From contig NZ_QBKA01000002.1 of the NCBI RefSeq assembly GCF_003340475.1, forward strand, positions 2,241,501 through 2,305,500: 64,000 bases of DNA, written 5' to 3'. Shown here piece by piece: positions 45,392 through 54,041 of this stretch. How positions within the stretch are numbered: the stretch's first letter is position 1; the number at the start of each line of letters is the position of its first letter. Under the pieces are notes generated by a model. The model worked only from the letters and a program-made list of their open reading frames with translations, had not been told where the DNA came from and did not search any database. Origin of the DNA: Alteripontixanthobacter maritimus (lineage in GTDB: Bacteria > Pseudomonadota > Alphaproteobacteria > Sphingomonadales > Sphingomonadaceae). Both the position numbers and the translations under genes were made by a program.

Positions 45392-48005
45392 GGGTGTCGC
45401 GAGACAGGGTGGGAGAGGCGGCGATCCGCTCCAGCTCGGCCCGCATCAGCTTGGCCCGGCCAGCCTCGATCCGCCGGAACCGGCCGAGATAGGGCACGAA
45501 CCGCGCGGCAGTTTGCGGGTTGATCGGGTCGAGCGCCAGAATAACGTCGGCGATCAGCTTGTAGCCCGAGCCATCGGGCGCATGGAAACCCTGCGGATTG
45601 GCGGCGAACGCCATATATAGCGAACGTACGCGGTTGGGGTTGCGCATGGTGAAATCGGGATGTTCTGCCAGCGCCTTTACATGCTCGATGACATTGGGAT
45701 GGAGCGAGGCGGCCTGCGTTGCGAACCATTTGTCGATGGTCAGTTCGTCACCGCGATAGCGGTTGTAGAAATCCATCAGACGCGCTGTGCGTTCAGGCGA
45801 ATTAAGCCCCGCCAGCACCATCAGCGCACCCTGCCGGTCGGTCATGTTGTCCGCCGCGTCATATTGGCCTGCCGCCCGTTTCGCGGTCCCGTCCGCGTCG
45901 GCGGCGGCAAGGAAGGTCAGCGCCAGCGTCTTCACCTTGCGGGCTCCGCGCGCTTCCGCGGACTGGCCGTAAGGGACATTATTGGCCCGGTCATGTAAAG
46001 CCCGAAGCTGATCGCCAAAGGTTTCGCCAAGCCACGCCTTCAAACCCTGCCGCGCCTCGTGAATGCGGCCGGGATCGGCAGCGTCGACTTGTTCGGCCAG
46101 ATAGGTTTCGCCCGGCAGGATCATCAGTTCGCCGCGCATGGCGTCTTCGAGGTCGCCATCCTGCATAATGGCTGCAAAAGCCTCGCCGATGGCGGCGCGC
46201 ATCGCGTCATCCTGCGAACCGGCGGCGACCTGCGTGAGATAGTCGGTGACAAGATCCTGCATCGCTTCGTAACGAGCGAAGGGATCATCGTCATTCGCAG
46301 CGAGGAACACCAGTTCGTCCTGCGGAATATCGCGGCGAACCGTGACCGGCGCGGAGAAGCCGCGATTGATCGACAATACGGGCTTTTCGGCGAAACCTTC
46401 ATAGGTGAAGGTCTGTTCGGCATCCGTCAGCATGACCAGTTCCTCGCCGCGATGCGTGGCCGTAGCCCGGTCGAACAGCGCAATCCGCAAGGGGATCGGC
46501 ATAGGTTGCTTTTCAACCTGGCCGGGCGTTGGCGGCACGGTCTGCTTTAGTGTCAACGCGGCAGTATCGCCGTCATGGACAAGAACGGCTTCGACGACAG
46601 GCGTCCCGGCCTGCGAATACCAGCGGCGGAACTGTTCGAGCTCCAGCCCTGCACCATCCTCCATCGATCTGACGAAATCCTCGCAGGTCGCTGCCTCGCC
46701 GTCATGGCGGCCGAAATACAGATCGGTGCCTTTGCGGAACGCGTCGGGCCCCGCCATCGTGCGCATCATGCGGATGACTTCGGCGCCCTTGTTGTAGATC
46801 GTGGACGTATAGAAGTTGCTGATCTCGCGGTAGGAATCGGGACGAATGGGGTGCGCGAGCGGGCCGGAATCCTCCGGAAACTGCACGCTGCGCAACACGC
46901 GAACATCTTCGATCCGCTTGACGGCCTCACCCTGCATATCCTGACTGAACAGTTGATCGCGCAGCACTGTGAAGCCCTCTTTCAGGGACAGCTGGAACCA
47001 GTCGCGGCAGGTGATGCGGTTGCCTGACCAATTGTGGAAATACTCGTGCGCGATCACACCTTCCACGGCGTCGAAATTACCATCGGTCGCGGTTTCGGGG
47101 TCGGCCAGCACATATTTCGTGTTGAAAATGTTGAGGCCCTTATTCTCCATCGCGCCCATGTTGAAATCGCTTACGGCGACGATGTTGAACAGGTCGAGAT
47201 CGTATTCCCGGCCGAAGGTCTCCTCGTCCCAGACCATCGATTTCTTCAGCGATTCCATCGCATGTTCCGTGCGCGGCAGATCGCCGTCGCGGACATAGAT
47301 GTTGAGCGTAACCTCACGTCCCGACATGGTGGTGAAGCTGTCCGAGTTGGCCACCAGATCGCCGGCCACCAGCGCGAAGAGATAGGATGGCTTGGGCCAC
47401 GGATCGTGCCATTCCGCCCAATGCGTGCCGCCTTCGCCCTCCCCGCTATCGGTGTTGTTGCCGTTCGACAGCAGCACCGGGAATTCTGCATTCGGCGCGC
47501 TCATCCGCACGGTATAGGTGCTAAGCACGTCGGGCCGGTCAGGAAAGAAGGTGATGCGGCGGAAACCCTCCGCCTCGCACTGTGTGCACAACATCCCGCC
47601 GCTGGCGAACAGGCCCATTAACTGGGTGTTTTGCGATGGGTCGATTTCGGTCACGATGGTAAGCGTGTGGCTGTCGCCTTCCAGCGTCACCACCAGATCG
47701 TCGCCATCCATAGTGTGGCCGCTGCACTTGGCGCCATCGCATTTGAACTCGCCCAGTTTCAGCCCGTCACCATTCAACCGGATAGTCGGCGAGGCCTCTG
47801 CCTCTGGATTGCGCTCTACCGTAAGCGTTGCGGTAACACGCGTTTTCTCGAGGCCCAGTTCAAACGACAAATGTGTCTGCGGAATCAGCCATGGAAATGG
47901 CTTGTAATCCTTGCGTTGGATGATCGCGGGCGCCTTGGGCTCCGGCGGAGCGTCCGCCATTTGCAGATTGTCTTCGGCGGTAGCTGGCGTGCTGACAATA
48001 TCCAT
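45363..48005 (-). CDS. pepN: Aminopeptidase N
   Basis: An 880-residue M1 metallopeptidase. GAMEN (284-288) binds the substrate N-terminus and HEYFHNWSGNR (from 320) supplies the zinc histidines. The C-terminal half is the helical Ig-linked domain of the bacterial PepN type (DUF3458), ending LERIAASPTLSRDTHEQVSRSL. Full length. Divergent from the SDR-like gene across 74 bp. Confidence 0.96.
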   Translation of the reverse strand: MDIVSTPATAEDNLQMADAPPEPKAPAIIQRKDYKPFPWLIPQTHLSFELGLEKTRVTATLTVERNPEAEASPTIRLNGDGLKLGEFKCDGAKCSGHTMDGDDLVVTLEGDSHTLTIVTEIDPSQNTQLMGLFASGGMLCTQCEAEGFRRITFFPDRPDVLSTYTVRMSAPNAEFPVLLSNGNNTDSGEGEGGTHWAEWHDPWPKPSYLFALVAGDLVANSDSFTTMSGREVTLNIYVRDGDLPRTEHAMESLKKSMVWDEETFGREYDLDLFNIVAVSDFNMGAMENKGLNIFNTKYVLADPETATDGNFDAVEGVIAHEYFHNWSGNRITCRDWFQLSLKEGFTVLRDQLFSQDMQGEAVKRIEDVRVLRSVQFPEDSGPLAHPIRPDSYREISNFYTSTIYNKGAEVIRMMRTMAGPDAFRKGTDLYFGRHDGEAATCEDFVRSMEDGAGLELEQFRRWYSQAGTPVVEAVLVHDGDTAALTLKQTVPPTPGQVEKQPMPIPLRIALFDRATATHRGEELVMLTDAEQTFTYEGFAEKPVLSINRGFSAPVTVRRDIPQDELVFLAANDDDPFARYEAMQDLVTDYLTQVAAGSQDDAMRAAIGEAFAAIMQDGDLEDAMRGELMILPGETYLAEQVDAADPGRIHEARQGLKAWLGETFGDQLRALHDRANNVPYGQSAEARGARKVKTLALTFLAAADADGTAKRAAGQYDAADNMTDRQGALMVLAGLNSPERTARLMDFYNRYRGDELTIDKWFATQAASLHPNVIEHVKALAEHPDFTMRNPNRVRSLYMAFAANPQGFHAPDGSGYKLIADVILALDPINPQTAARFVPYLGRFRRIEAGRAKLMRAELERIAASPTLSRDTHEQVSRSLG

Positions 48006-48079
48006 AAGGCGGGCTGGCTTTCTTTATACAATAGAGGATGAGCCCTTTTGCCTAGGCCCTGAACCGCTACAACGCACCG

Positions 48080-48850
48080 ATGGCGACAATGTTCATTTTC
48101 GGTTTAGGTTATACCGCAAAACGCGTGAAATCGGCGCTGGAAGCAGATGGTTTCGCAGTGCGCGCCACGGGCAGGGACGGTGACACCGATTTTGCCGACG
48201 GGGATGCGGTGAGCGAGGCGTTGTCGGGCGCAGATCACGTATTGTCGAGCGTGCCTCCCGCAGACGGCAGCGATCCGGTGCTCGATGCTTATGGCGAGGC
48301 TTTGACGGGCAAGCGGCTGGTCTATCTGTCCTCAACCGGCGTTTATGGCGATGCGGACGGCGCCTGGGTGGACGAGGCCAGCCCGACCGGCGGCGGTCGG
48401 CGAAGTGCACGGGCAAGGTGCGATGCGCGCTGGCTGGATATGGGCGCGCGGGCGCTGCGCCTACCCGGCATTTATGGGCCGGGCCGGAGCGCGCTGGACC
48501 GTGTGAGAGCGGGCCGCGCGCATCGGATCGATTTGCCAGGACAAGTCTTCAGCCGGGTACATGTGGACGACATCGTGTCGGGTGTGCTGGCAGCGATGAA
48601 TGCGCAGGCGGGAGCGTATAATCTCAGCGATGATCTGCCATGCAGCCAGAACGCCGTGATCGAGGAAGCTTGCCGGTTGCTGGGCGTGGACCAGCCGCCC
48701 TTGCAGACCATGGACGAGGCGGGCCTGTCCGCAATGGCGCGCGGATTCTATGCGGAAAACCGCCGGGTCGCCAATGGTAGAGCGAAGCGGGTGTTGGGAT
48801 GGCAGCCGGAATTCGCCGATTACAAAACGGGTCTTCGCTCGCTGCTTTAG
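48080..48850 (+). CDS. NAD(P)-binding SDR-like epimerase family protein
   Basis: A 256-residue extended/atypical SDR. FIFGLGYTAKRV gives a nucleotide-binding loop (GxGYxA variant rather than TGxxGxxG). VYLSSTGVYGD and LRLPGIYGPGRSALDRV match YeeZ-type proteins. The usual YxxxK catalytic pair is not clearly present (the region after GVYGD reads GRRSARARCDAR), so catalysis is in doubt. Monocistronic between two opposing genes. Confidence 0.8.
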   Translation: MATMFIFGLGYTAKRVKSALEADGFAVRATGRDGDTDFADGDAVSEALSGADHVLSSVPPADGSDPVLDAYGEALTGKRLVYLSSTGVYGDADGAWVDEASPTGGGRRSARARCDARWLDMGARALRLPGIYGPGRSALDRVRAGRAHRIDLPGQVFSRVHVDDIVSGVLAAMNAQAGAYNLSDDLPCSQNAVIEEACRLLGVDQPPLQTMDEAGLSAMARGFYAENRRVANGRAKRVLGWQPEFADYKTGLRSLL

Positions 48851-48855
48851 ACGTA

Positions 48856-48905
48856 CCGCGCGCGGGTCTGGTCAGGCGCGCCGCGCGCGGGTTTGGTCAG
48901 GAGCG
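48856..48905. repeat. Two tandem 25-bp direct repeats
   Basis: 48856-48880 and 48881-48905 are identical except at two positions (core CCGCGCGCGGG, then TTTGGTCAGG in the second copy). The pair lies between convergent genes and its second copy runs over the last codons of the EamA gene. Confidence 0.8.
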
Positions 48906-49847
48906 CCGTGCGCGCAGGGCGACCACCAGCCCGATCAGCGCCAGTACTGCACCCAATCCCGTGAGCGGCGTCCAGCGGTAATCTTCGAACAGGGTCGACA
49001 GGATCATTGCCACGATCACCACTACGATCCCGTTATATGCCGCGCGCCCCGCCCCGATCTGGCGCACCAGCGTGTAGTGAAGCGGAAACGTTACCACGCT
49101 ACCCGCTAGCGCCAGCCAACCGATGCCCAACCAGAAACTTGCGCGCACCGGCAGTTCCGGCGGACCGGCGGTGAACCATGCTAAGCCCACATCGGCGATG
49201 GTGCCATACAGCATCGCCCAGGCCAGCAGGCTGACCATCGGCAGCCCGCGCCCGGTTTCGTTTGCCTGCACGACATTGGCAATGGAGGCTGACAGGATAC
49301 CGCCGACCGCCAGCGCAACGCCCAGCCCGATATTCCCGCCCAGCGGCGACAATTGCGCCTCGTGAAGCAGCAGCAGCGCGATACCGCCCAAAGCAATCAC
49401 CGTACCGATCACGAAATTGCGCGTGATGCGCTGACCCAGCAACAGCCAGCCGAAGGTCGCATTGGCCACGATCAGCATCGTAAACAGCACCGCCACGATA
49501 CCCGAAGTCAGATGCAGTTCGCTGCGATAAACGAAATTGAAATTGCCGCAGAATTGCGCGATCCCGATAGCCAGCGCCAGCAGCTGGCCTTTCGTGCCCA
49601 GGCCAAGCGGCTTGCCCATCAGCTTTGCCACAAGGAACATCGCGGGCGTCGCCAACAGGAAGCGCCAGGCGACCGACCAGCTTGGCGGCACACCGTCGAT
49701 CTGGTCGGTGATAACCCACCAAGTGCTGCCCCAGATCACTCCTGTCAGGACGAACGGCACCGCAATCCGCCAATGCAGCAGGCTGTGTTCCGAAACGTTA
49801 TGCTGCCCGGAGATTTGGGGCGGCTGGCCCGGCGGTGGCTCGCTCAC
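48897..49847 (-). CDS. EamA/DMT family transporter
   Basis: A 316-residue inner-membrane protein with ten helices in two EamA halves (about 30-160 and 170-300), e.g. FVLTGVIWGSTWWVI and GSVVTFPLHYTLVRQIGAGRAAYNG. Start is GTG, overlapping the threonine aldolase stop as GTGA. Export of amino acids or metabolites is the family norm; the link to threonine aldolase suggests an amino acid but this is inference. The last codons fall in a tandem repeat. Confidence 0.87.
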   Translation of the reverse strand: MSEPPPGQPPQISGQHNVSEHSLLHWRIAVPFVLTGVIWGSTWWVITDQIDGVPPSWSVAWRFLLATPAMFLVAKLMGKPLGLGTKGQLLALAIGIAQFCGNFNFVYRSELHLTSGIVAVLFTMLIVANATFGWLLLGQRITRNFVIGTVIALGGIALLLLHEAQLSPLGGNIGLGVALAVGGILSASIANVVQANETGRGLPMVSLLAWAMLYGTIADVGLAWFTAGPPELPVRASFWLGIGWLALAGSVVTFPLHYTLVRQIGAGRAAYNGIVVVIVAMILSTLFEDYRWTPLTGLGAVLALIGLVVALRARRS

Positions 49848-50887
49848 AATCGGGAAACGGCTTCGCCAAGCGCGGTGGCGGCATCCGGTGATGCGTCCCA
49901 GCTCATGACGAAGCGTGCTGCATCGGCGCCCCAGTCGTAAAACCCGAAGCCCTGCGCGCGCAAAAGTTCACGTTCGGCAGCGGTGCAGCGCAGGAACACC
50001 TCGTTGGCCTCGATCGGATGCATCAGGCGATCTTCCGCGCCCGCCAGACTGGCTGCCGCGTGGTTTGCCGCGCGGGCGTTTTCCAGCCAGAGATCGTCTG
50101 TCAGCATGGCCTCGATCTGCGCCGCCAGAAACCGCCCCTTGGATTGCAGATGCCCCGCACGCTTGCGCCGATACCGCGCCTCGCGCGCAGCATCAGGATT
50201 GCGGGCCGTGTCGAAAAACACGATGGCTTCCGCATTCATGCCGCCGTTTTTTACAAACCCGAAACTCAGCGCGTCCGCCCCGCCGATTGCTTCTGCCGGC
50301 GAGCATCCGAGATAGGCAACCGCATTGCCGAAGCGCGCGCCGTCGACATGGAAACCCAGATCCCGCTCATGCGCAAGCCGGCGCAGAGCCGCAATCTCGT
50401 CCGGCTTGTAGGCACAGCCGTATTCGCTGACCTGCGTGACCGAGATAGCGTGCGGCTGCACCTGGTGCACATCGTCGCGGATCGGGTCGATCACTACGCG
50501 TACGGTATCCGGCGTCAGTTTTGCCGAAGGACCATCGGCCAGCAACAGCTTCGCGCCATGCAGGTAAAAGCCCGGCGCACCGCCCTCGTCCGCCTCGATA
50601 TGCGCCTCGCGGTGGCAGACGACGCCGCCGTAGGGCGGACACATCGTCGCCAGCGCCAGGCAGTTCGCCGCCGTTCCAGTCGCCACCCACAACACCGCGC
50701 ATTCGCGCCCGAACAGCGCGGTCACATGCGCGTCGAGCCTCGCGGAAACCGCGTCCCCGTCATACGGCGCGTCCTGCGCATCGGCGGCGCGCATCGCGTC
50801 CCACACCTTTGGATGAACCGGCGCGGCATTATCGGACAGGAACTGGCGGCCCTGATGCGGAACGGGATTGGTGGCTGGCTGCATCAC
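49844..50887 (-). CDS. Threonine aldolase family PLP enzyme
   Basis: A 347-residue fold-type-I PLP enzyme that would split threonine to glycine and acetaldehyde. FLSDNAAPVHPKVWDAM, VATGTAANCLALA, HVDGARFGNA and the PLP lysine in SFGFVKNGGMNAEAIVF are typical of low-specificity L-threonine aldolases. Coupled to the EamA transporter downstream. Confidence 0.88.
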   Translation of the reverse strand: MMQPATNPVPHQGRQFLSDNAAPVHPKVWDAMRAADAQDAPYDGDAVSARLDAHVTALFGRECAVLWVATGTAANCLALATMCPPYGGVVCHREAHIEADEGGAPGFYLHGAKLLLADGPSAKLTPDTVRVVIDPIRDDVHQVQPHAISVTQVSEYGCAYKPDEIAALRRLAHERDLGFHVDGARFGNAVAYLGCSPAEAIGGADALSFGFVKNGGMNAEAIVFFDTARNPDAAREARYRRKRAGHLQSKGRFLAAQIEAMLTDDLWLENARAANHAAASLAGAEDRLMHPIEANEVFLRCTAAERELLRAQGFGFYDWGADAARFVMSWDASPDAATALGEAVSRL

Positions 50888-50937
50888 GGAACGGCCATAG
50901 TCGGCCTTGCGTTGGGTGCAAGAAGGAGAACATCTGC

Positions 50938-51270
50938 ATGACTGTTGAAAACACCACTGAAAACATGGGCGCCGACGTCGAAATCACCCACCACGAAGAA
51001 GCCTCGGAAGGGGAATATCGCGCTTCTCCCGCCGACAATGATGCGGTTGGACGGCTGACTTACAAGAAGCGAGGCAACGTCCGGATCGCGGATCACACAC
51101 GGGTGCCTGACGAAATCGGCGGGCGCGGTATCGCGGCGCAGCTGGTCGACCGGCTGGTGGCCGATGCCCGGGCGGAAGGGTTCAAGATTCGCCCGCAATG
51201 TTCCTACGTCGAAGCGAAGTTCCGCCGCAATCCCGATTGGGCGGATTTACGTGCCGAAATCGAGAGCTGA
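50938..51270 (+). CDS. GNAT-like N-acetyltransferase (YjdJ/COG2388 family)
   Basis: A 110-residue minimal acetyltransferase. RLTYKKRGNVRIADHTRVPDEIGGRGIAAQLVDRLV has the acetyl-CoA-binding GGRGIA loop, and KIRPQCSYVEAKFRRNPDW matches the family C-terminus. The ATG at 50938 has AGAAGGAGA upstream. It stands alone between divergent threonine aldolase and the convergent YdbT-like gene. Substrate unknown. Confidence 0.88.
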   Translation: MTVENTTENMGADVEITHHEEASEGEYRASPADNDAVGRLTYKKRGNVRIADHTRVPDEIGGRGIAAQLVDRLVADARAEGFKIRPQCSYVEAKFRRNPDWADLRAEIES

Positions 51271-51273
51271 ACA

Positions 51274-52872
51274 TCAGCCTGCCGGGCGCGCCGAGATCGT
51301 TGACGCGGGCGGCGCGTCCACCAGCTCGCTGAAATCCGTCTGCGCGATGCTTTCCAGAATGGCGGTGCGCAGGCTTTGTGCACGATCGAGCGAAATGCCG
51401 GTGATAGATAGCTTACCGCCCGCCAACCCCAGATGCAGCGTGGCATAGCCGCGCCATTTGGTGATCGGCCCTTGCGCGATCTCGACCGATTGCAGCTTCA
51501 CCCGGCTGGCGACTGCAAGTTTCGGTGCAAGCCAGCCCTCGCGGCGGAATAGCTGCGTTTCGCTTAGCGCGTGACGTTCGAACCGCCACAGAAACGCCTG
51601 CCGCATTACCTGCAGCGCTCCGATTGCGAGTGGGATTATGGCGAACCAAGGGTAATCGGACAGCGCGACACCCAGCGCAACCACCCCCATGAACAACCCG
51701 TTCAAAACCGCGCTATCGAAGCGGTAGCGACTGCTTGCTCGATGCCAGTCGAGATCGCCCTGCGGCAGCGCGAAATTGGCCGCTGCGGCGATTGGGCGAA
51801 TTTCCTCCACCTTGGCAAACGGAGCGACCACGTGATTCGCACTGCCTGAATCCTGCGCGAGGCTGACGAATTTCAGATTATGCCAGCCAAACCGGCGGCG
51901 GATCAGCCCGGTGCCCACGGTTACCGCCTGAACCCGGTGCGCCGGCATGACCACGTCAGTTTTCGTCAACAATCCGCGCCGCCTGCGAAATCCCTTCTCC
52001 GTTCGGTCGAGGCGGAAGTTCCATTCGCGCAAAGTAGTTCGCACCAGCCCCGTCGCCACGCCCAGCACGGCCACGGAAAGCAGCGCCATGACGATCCCGA
52101 TGGCTTGGGCCATCGGCCCGAGCGAAGCAATCTGTTCGCCCGGCCCAACCATCAATTCCTTCCAGAATGACGATTCCCACACATCGAATGGCAGCGCGTC
52201 GCCATATTGCTGCAGCAGGCCAAACAACACCGCAAAAACGGCAAGCGAGAACTCGAACAATCCGAATGTCAGAATGCGCTTGGGCGGCATGGCAAATAAT
52301 GGCGGCGGCTCCTGCAGCGGCGACTCGCTATCGTCCGCAGCCGGGGCAGCCTCATGCCCATCGCGCCGCGCTCGCACGGTTTCGCGCAGCCGTTCGCCCT
52401 CATCCTCCGTCAGATAGGCCAGCGCCAACTCGTCCTTGCCGCCAGCGCCGGTTTCGAACCGCACCTGCACCAGCCCGAACAGGCGCGGCAGCAGCCCCTG
52501 TTCGAGGCTGACATCCTGGATGCGTTCATACGGAACAGAGCGGGCCTGACGGCTGACGATACCCGCTTCGACTCTGATGTCGGTTTCACCGACGATATAT
52601 GTGCGGCGGCGCCAGCTGAGCCATGCGAAAAACAACATCAGCAACGCGACACCGACGGCAAGCCCGCCGATATACAGATACTCCCGGCTGACCAGATCGC
52701 CTGCAAAGGCAACCGCCGCCAACCCGAACAATGCGTTGGGCAGGCCTTTCAACGTACCGATGGCAATGCTGGCAGGATGGGTCCGCAGCCCCTCGCCCAC
52801 CGAGGTGGCGGAGCCTGTGCTTTGCGTTTCGGATGCGGCCACCGGCTCTTCCGGATGCGGGATCGCGGTCAC
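51274..52872 (-). CDS. bPH2-domain (DUF304) membrane protein, YdbT-like
   Basis: A 532-residue membrane protein from a GTG that overlaps the YdbS-like stop (GTGA). It has several paired helices (about 30-75, 195-215, 240-275, 375-410) and repeated bacterial PH-2 domains: ETDIRVEAGIVSRQARSVPYERIQDVSLEQGLLPRLFGLVQVRFETG, KTDVVMPAHRVQAVTVGTGLIRRRFGWHNLKFV and a third before the C-terminus. Function unknown; YdbS-YdbT pairs occur widely and have been tied to envelope stress or antimicrobial tolerance in Gram-positives. Confidence 0.85.
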   Translation of the reverse strand: MTAIPHPEEPVAASETQSTGSATSVGEGLRTHPASIAIGTLKGLPNALFGLAAVAFAGDLVSREYLYIGGLAVGVALLMLFFAWLSWRRRTYIVGETDIRVEAGIVSRQARSVPYERIQDVSLEQGLLPRLFGLVQVRFETGAGGKDELALAYLTEDEGERLRETVRARRDGHEAAPAADDSESPLQEPPPLFAMPPKRILTFGLFEFSLAVFAVLFGLLQQYGDALPFDVWESSFWKELMVGPGEQIASLGPMAQAIGIVMALLSVAVLGVATGLVRTTLREWNFRLDRTEKGFRRRRGLLTKTDVVMPAHRVQAVTVGTGLIRRRFGWHNLKFVSLAQDSGSANHVVAPFAKVEEIRPIAAAANFALPQGDLDWHRASSRYRFDSAVLNGLFMGVVALGVALSDYPWFAIIPLAIGALQVMRQAFLWRFERHALSETQLFRREGWLAPKLAVASRVKLQSVEIAQGPITKWRGYATLHLGLAGGKLSITGISLDRAQSLRTAILESIAQTDFSELVDAPPASTISARPAG

Positions 52873-53378
52873 AGCGTTTCGCGCTTGATATGGGCGCGGA
52901 TCTCCTCGCGCATGGCGTTGGCATCGTCGGTCGCGAGGCCCGGCAGATTGACCGAGGCGTTGTGGCTGCCAGCGGTATGCAGGGTGAGGTTGGACAGTCC
53001 GAAAGCACGTTCCAGCGGCCCTTGGCCGACGTCGATATGCTGCACCCGTCCGAACGGCACCACGGTATCTGACCGGAACCAGATGCCGCGCACCACGCGC
53101 AGCCGGTCCGCGCCCATCGTATAACCGCGCGCATGGTATCGGCGCATCGGAATCCTGATGATCACCAAGGCCGCGAGGAGCAGCACCGGGATGAAAAACA
53201 CCCCGGTCCAACCCGGCACAACGAATTCCAGCACACCCGCCCCGATCACGACAATCGCGGCAAGGATCGACAATTCGATCCGCAGCACGGTGCGATATCG
53301 CGGATCGAGCTCAGTCAACGGCGCATCGCCGGTGTTGGACGGCGGCGTGGCCACGGGCGCGGTAGTTTCGATATCCAT
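52869..53378 (-). CDS. bPH2-domain (DUF304) membrane protein, YdbS-like
   Basis: 169 residues from ATG 53378 (MDIETTAPV). Two adjacent helices (about 37-75) and one bPH2 domain (MGADRLRVVRGIWFRSDTVVPFGRVQHIDVGQGPLERAFGL). A longer in-frame start at 53447 would take its first residues from the dispersed repeat, so it is rejected. Partner of the YdbT-like gene downstream. Confidence 0.85.
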   Translation of the reverse strand: MDIETTAPVATPPSNTGDAPLTELDPRYRTVLRIELSILAAIVVIGAGVLEFVVPGWTGVFFIPVLLLAALVIIRIPMRRYHARGYTMGADRLRVVRGIWFRSDTVVPFGRVQHIDVGQGPLERAFGLSNLTLHTAGSHNASVNLPGLATDDANAMREEIRAHIKRETL

Positions 53379-53413
53379 GGAAGCTGTTTCGCGTGCCGGT
53401 ACGGGAAAGGCAA

Positions 53414-53660
53414 TTTTTTGTTTCGCCTCAAGCGCCGGCGGTCGCATTCGCTTCCTTAGGCTATCCTCGCGCTTCGCGCTGCGGGCGGCCCTTTGGGCCT
53501 ATGACTGCCGTAACCTGGAACCGGATCCAAGATTGCGAGGGTAACGCAAGTTCGGTCCGCGACCAGCGGACCGCAAGGCCGAACGGCCGCCCGAGCTTAT
53601 GCGAGGAAGCCAAGCGAGCGGATGCGAGCGCCCGGCGTTTGAGGGGCTAAACAAAAAAAC
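53414..53660. repeat. Dispersed repeat element, copy A
   Basis: Bounded by near-perfect terminal inverted repeats CTCAAGCGCCGG (53427-53438) and CCGGCGTTTGAG (53632-53643), each flanked by a T- or A-run (53414-53423, 53649-53660). It matches copy B at 62608-62836 in the opposite orientation, including a 32-bp identical block (53584-53615) and a central ACCTGGAACCGG. Reading frames through it are not conserved between copies, so it is not coding. Confidence 0.85.
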
Positions 53661-53663
53661 AAA

Positions 53664-53738
53664 TGGTGCTGCTGGAGGGAATCGAACCCTCGGCCTCTCC
53701 CTTACCAAGGGAGTGCTCTACCTCTGAGCTACAGCAGC
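53664..53738 (-). tRNA. tRNA-Thr (anticodon GGT)
   Basis: On the minus strand it begins GCTGCTGTAGCTCAGAGGTA, with anticodon arm CTCCC-TTGGTAA-GGGAG (anticodon GGT) and T arm GAGGGTTCGATTCCCTC. The acceptor stem is GCTGCTG/CAGCAGC, discriminator A, CCA encoded; 75 nt. Repeat copy A starts 3 bp past its 3' end. Confidence 0.97.
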
Positions 53739-53849
53739 CGGGCCGGCGCATGGATACGCGCTGGCTTACAGGGGGCGCGCTATTGTCGCGAGGCCTTGCA
53801 AAGTCAAGTTAAGCTTGTGCGGGCGGTCGCTGCCGACCATGTTGATGTG

Positions 53850-53993
53850 ATGACGATTGGCAACGATTCATCGCGGGACGAGCGGCTGGCGGCAAAACTG
53901 CGGGAGAACCTGAAGCGGCGCAAGACCCAGGCGCGCCAGATGGAAAGGGATGCGCAGCAATCTAAGCTTCCCAAACCGGCGTCCGAAAGCTAA
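53850..53993 (+). CDS. Small basic conserved-type protein
   Basis: 47 residues from ATG 53850: a polar start, then a charged helix (ERLAAKLRENLKRRKTQARQ) and a flexible end. Similar small proteins are common in sphingomonads as I recall them; no function is known. No strong ribosome site is visible, and a start 18 codons upstream is also open. It lies 48 bp before gpmA on the same strand. Confidence 0.55.
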   Translation: MTIGNDSSRDERLAAKLRENLKRRKTQARQMERDAQQSKLPKPASES

Positions 53994-54041
53994 CCCGCAT
54001 TGCTCCCGAACCGTCGCGGTTCGAATTTTTCGGAGCTTGCC

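Noticed and set aside
53379-53447. Longer start for the YdbS-like protein
   Set aside because: The extra residues come from the end of the dispersed repeat and its T-run.
53393-53650. 85-codon frame inside repeat copy A
   Set aside because: The matching frame in copy B shifts part way through, so DNA rather than protein is conserved.
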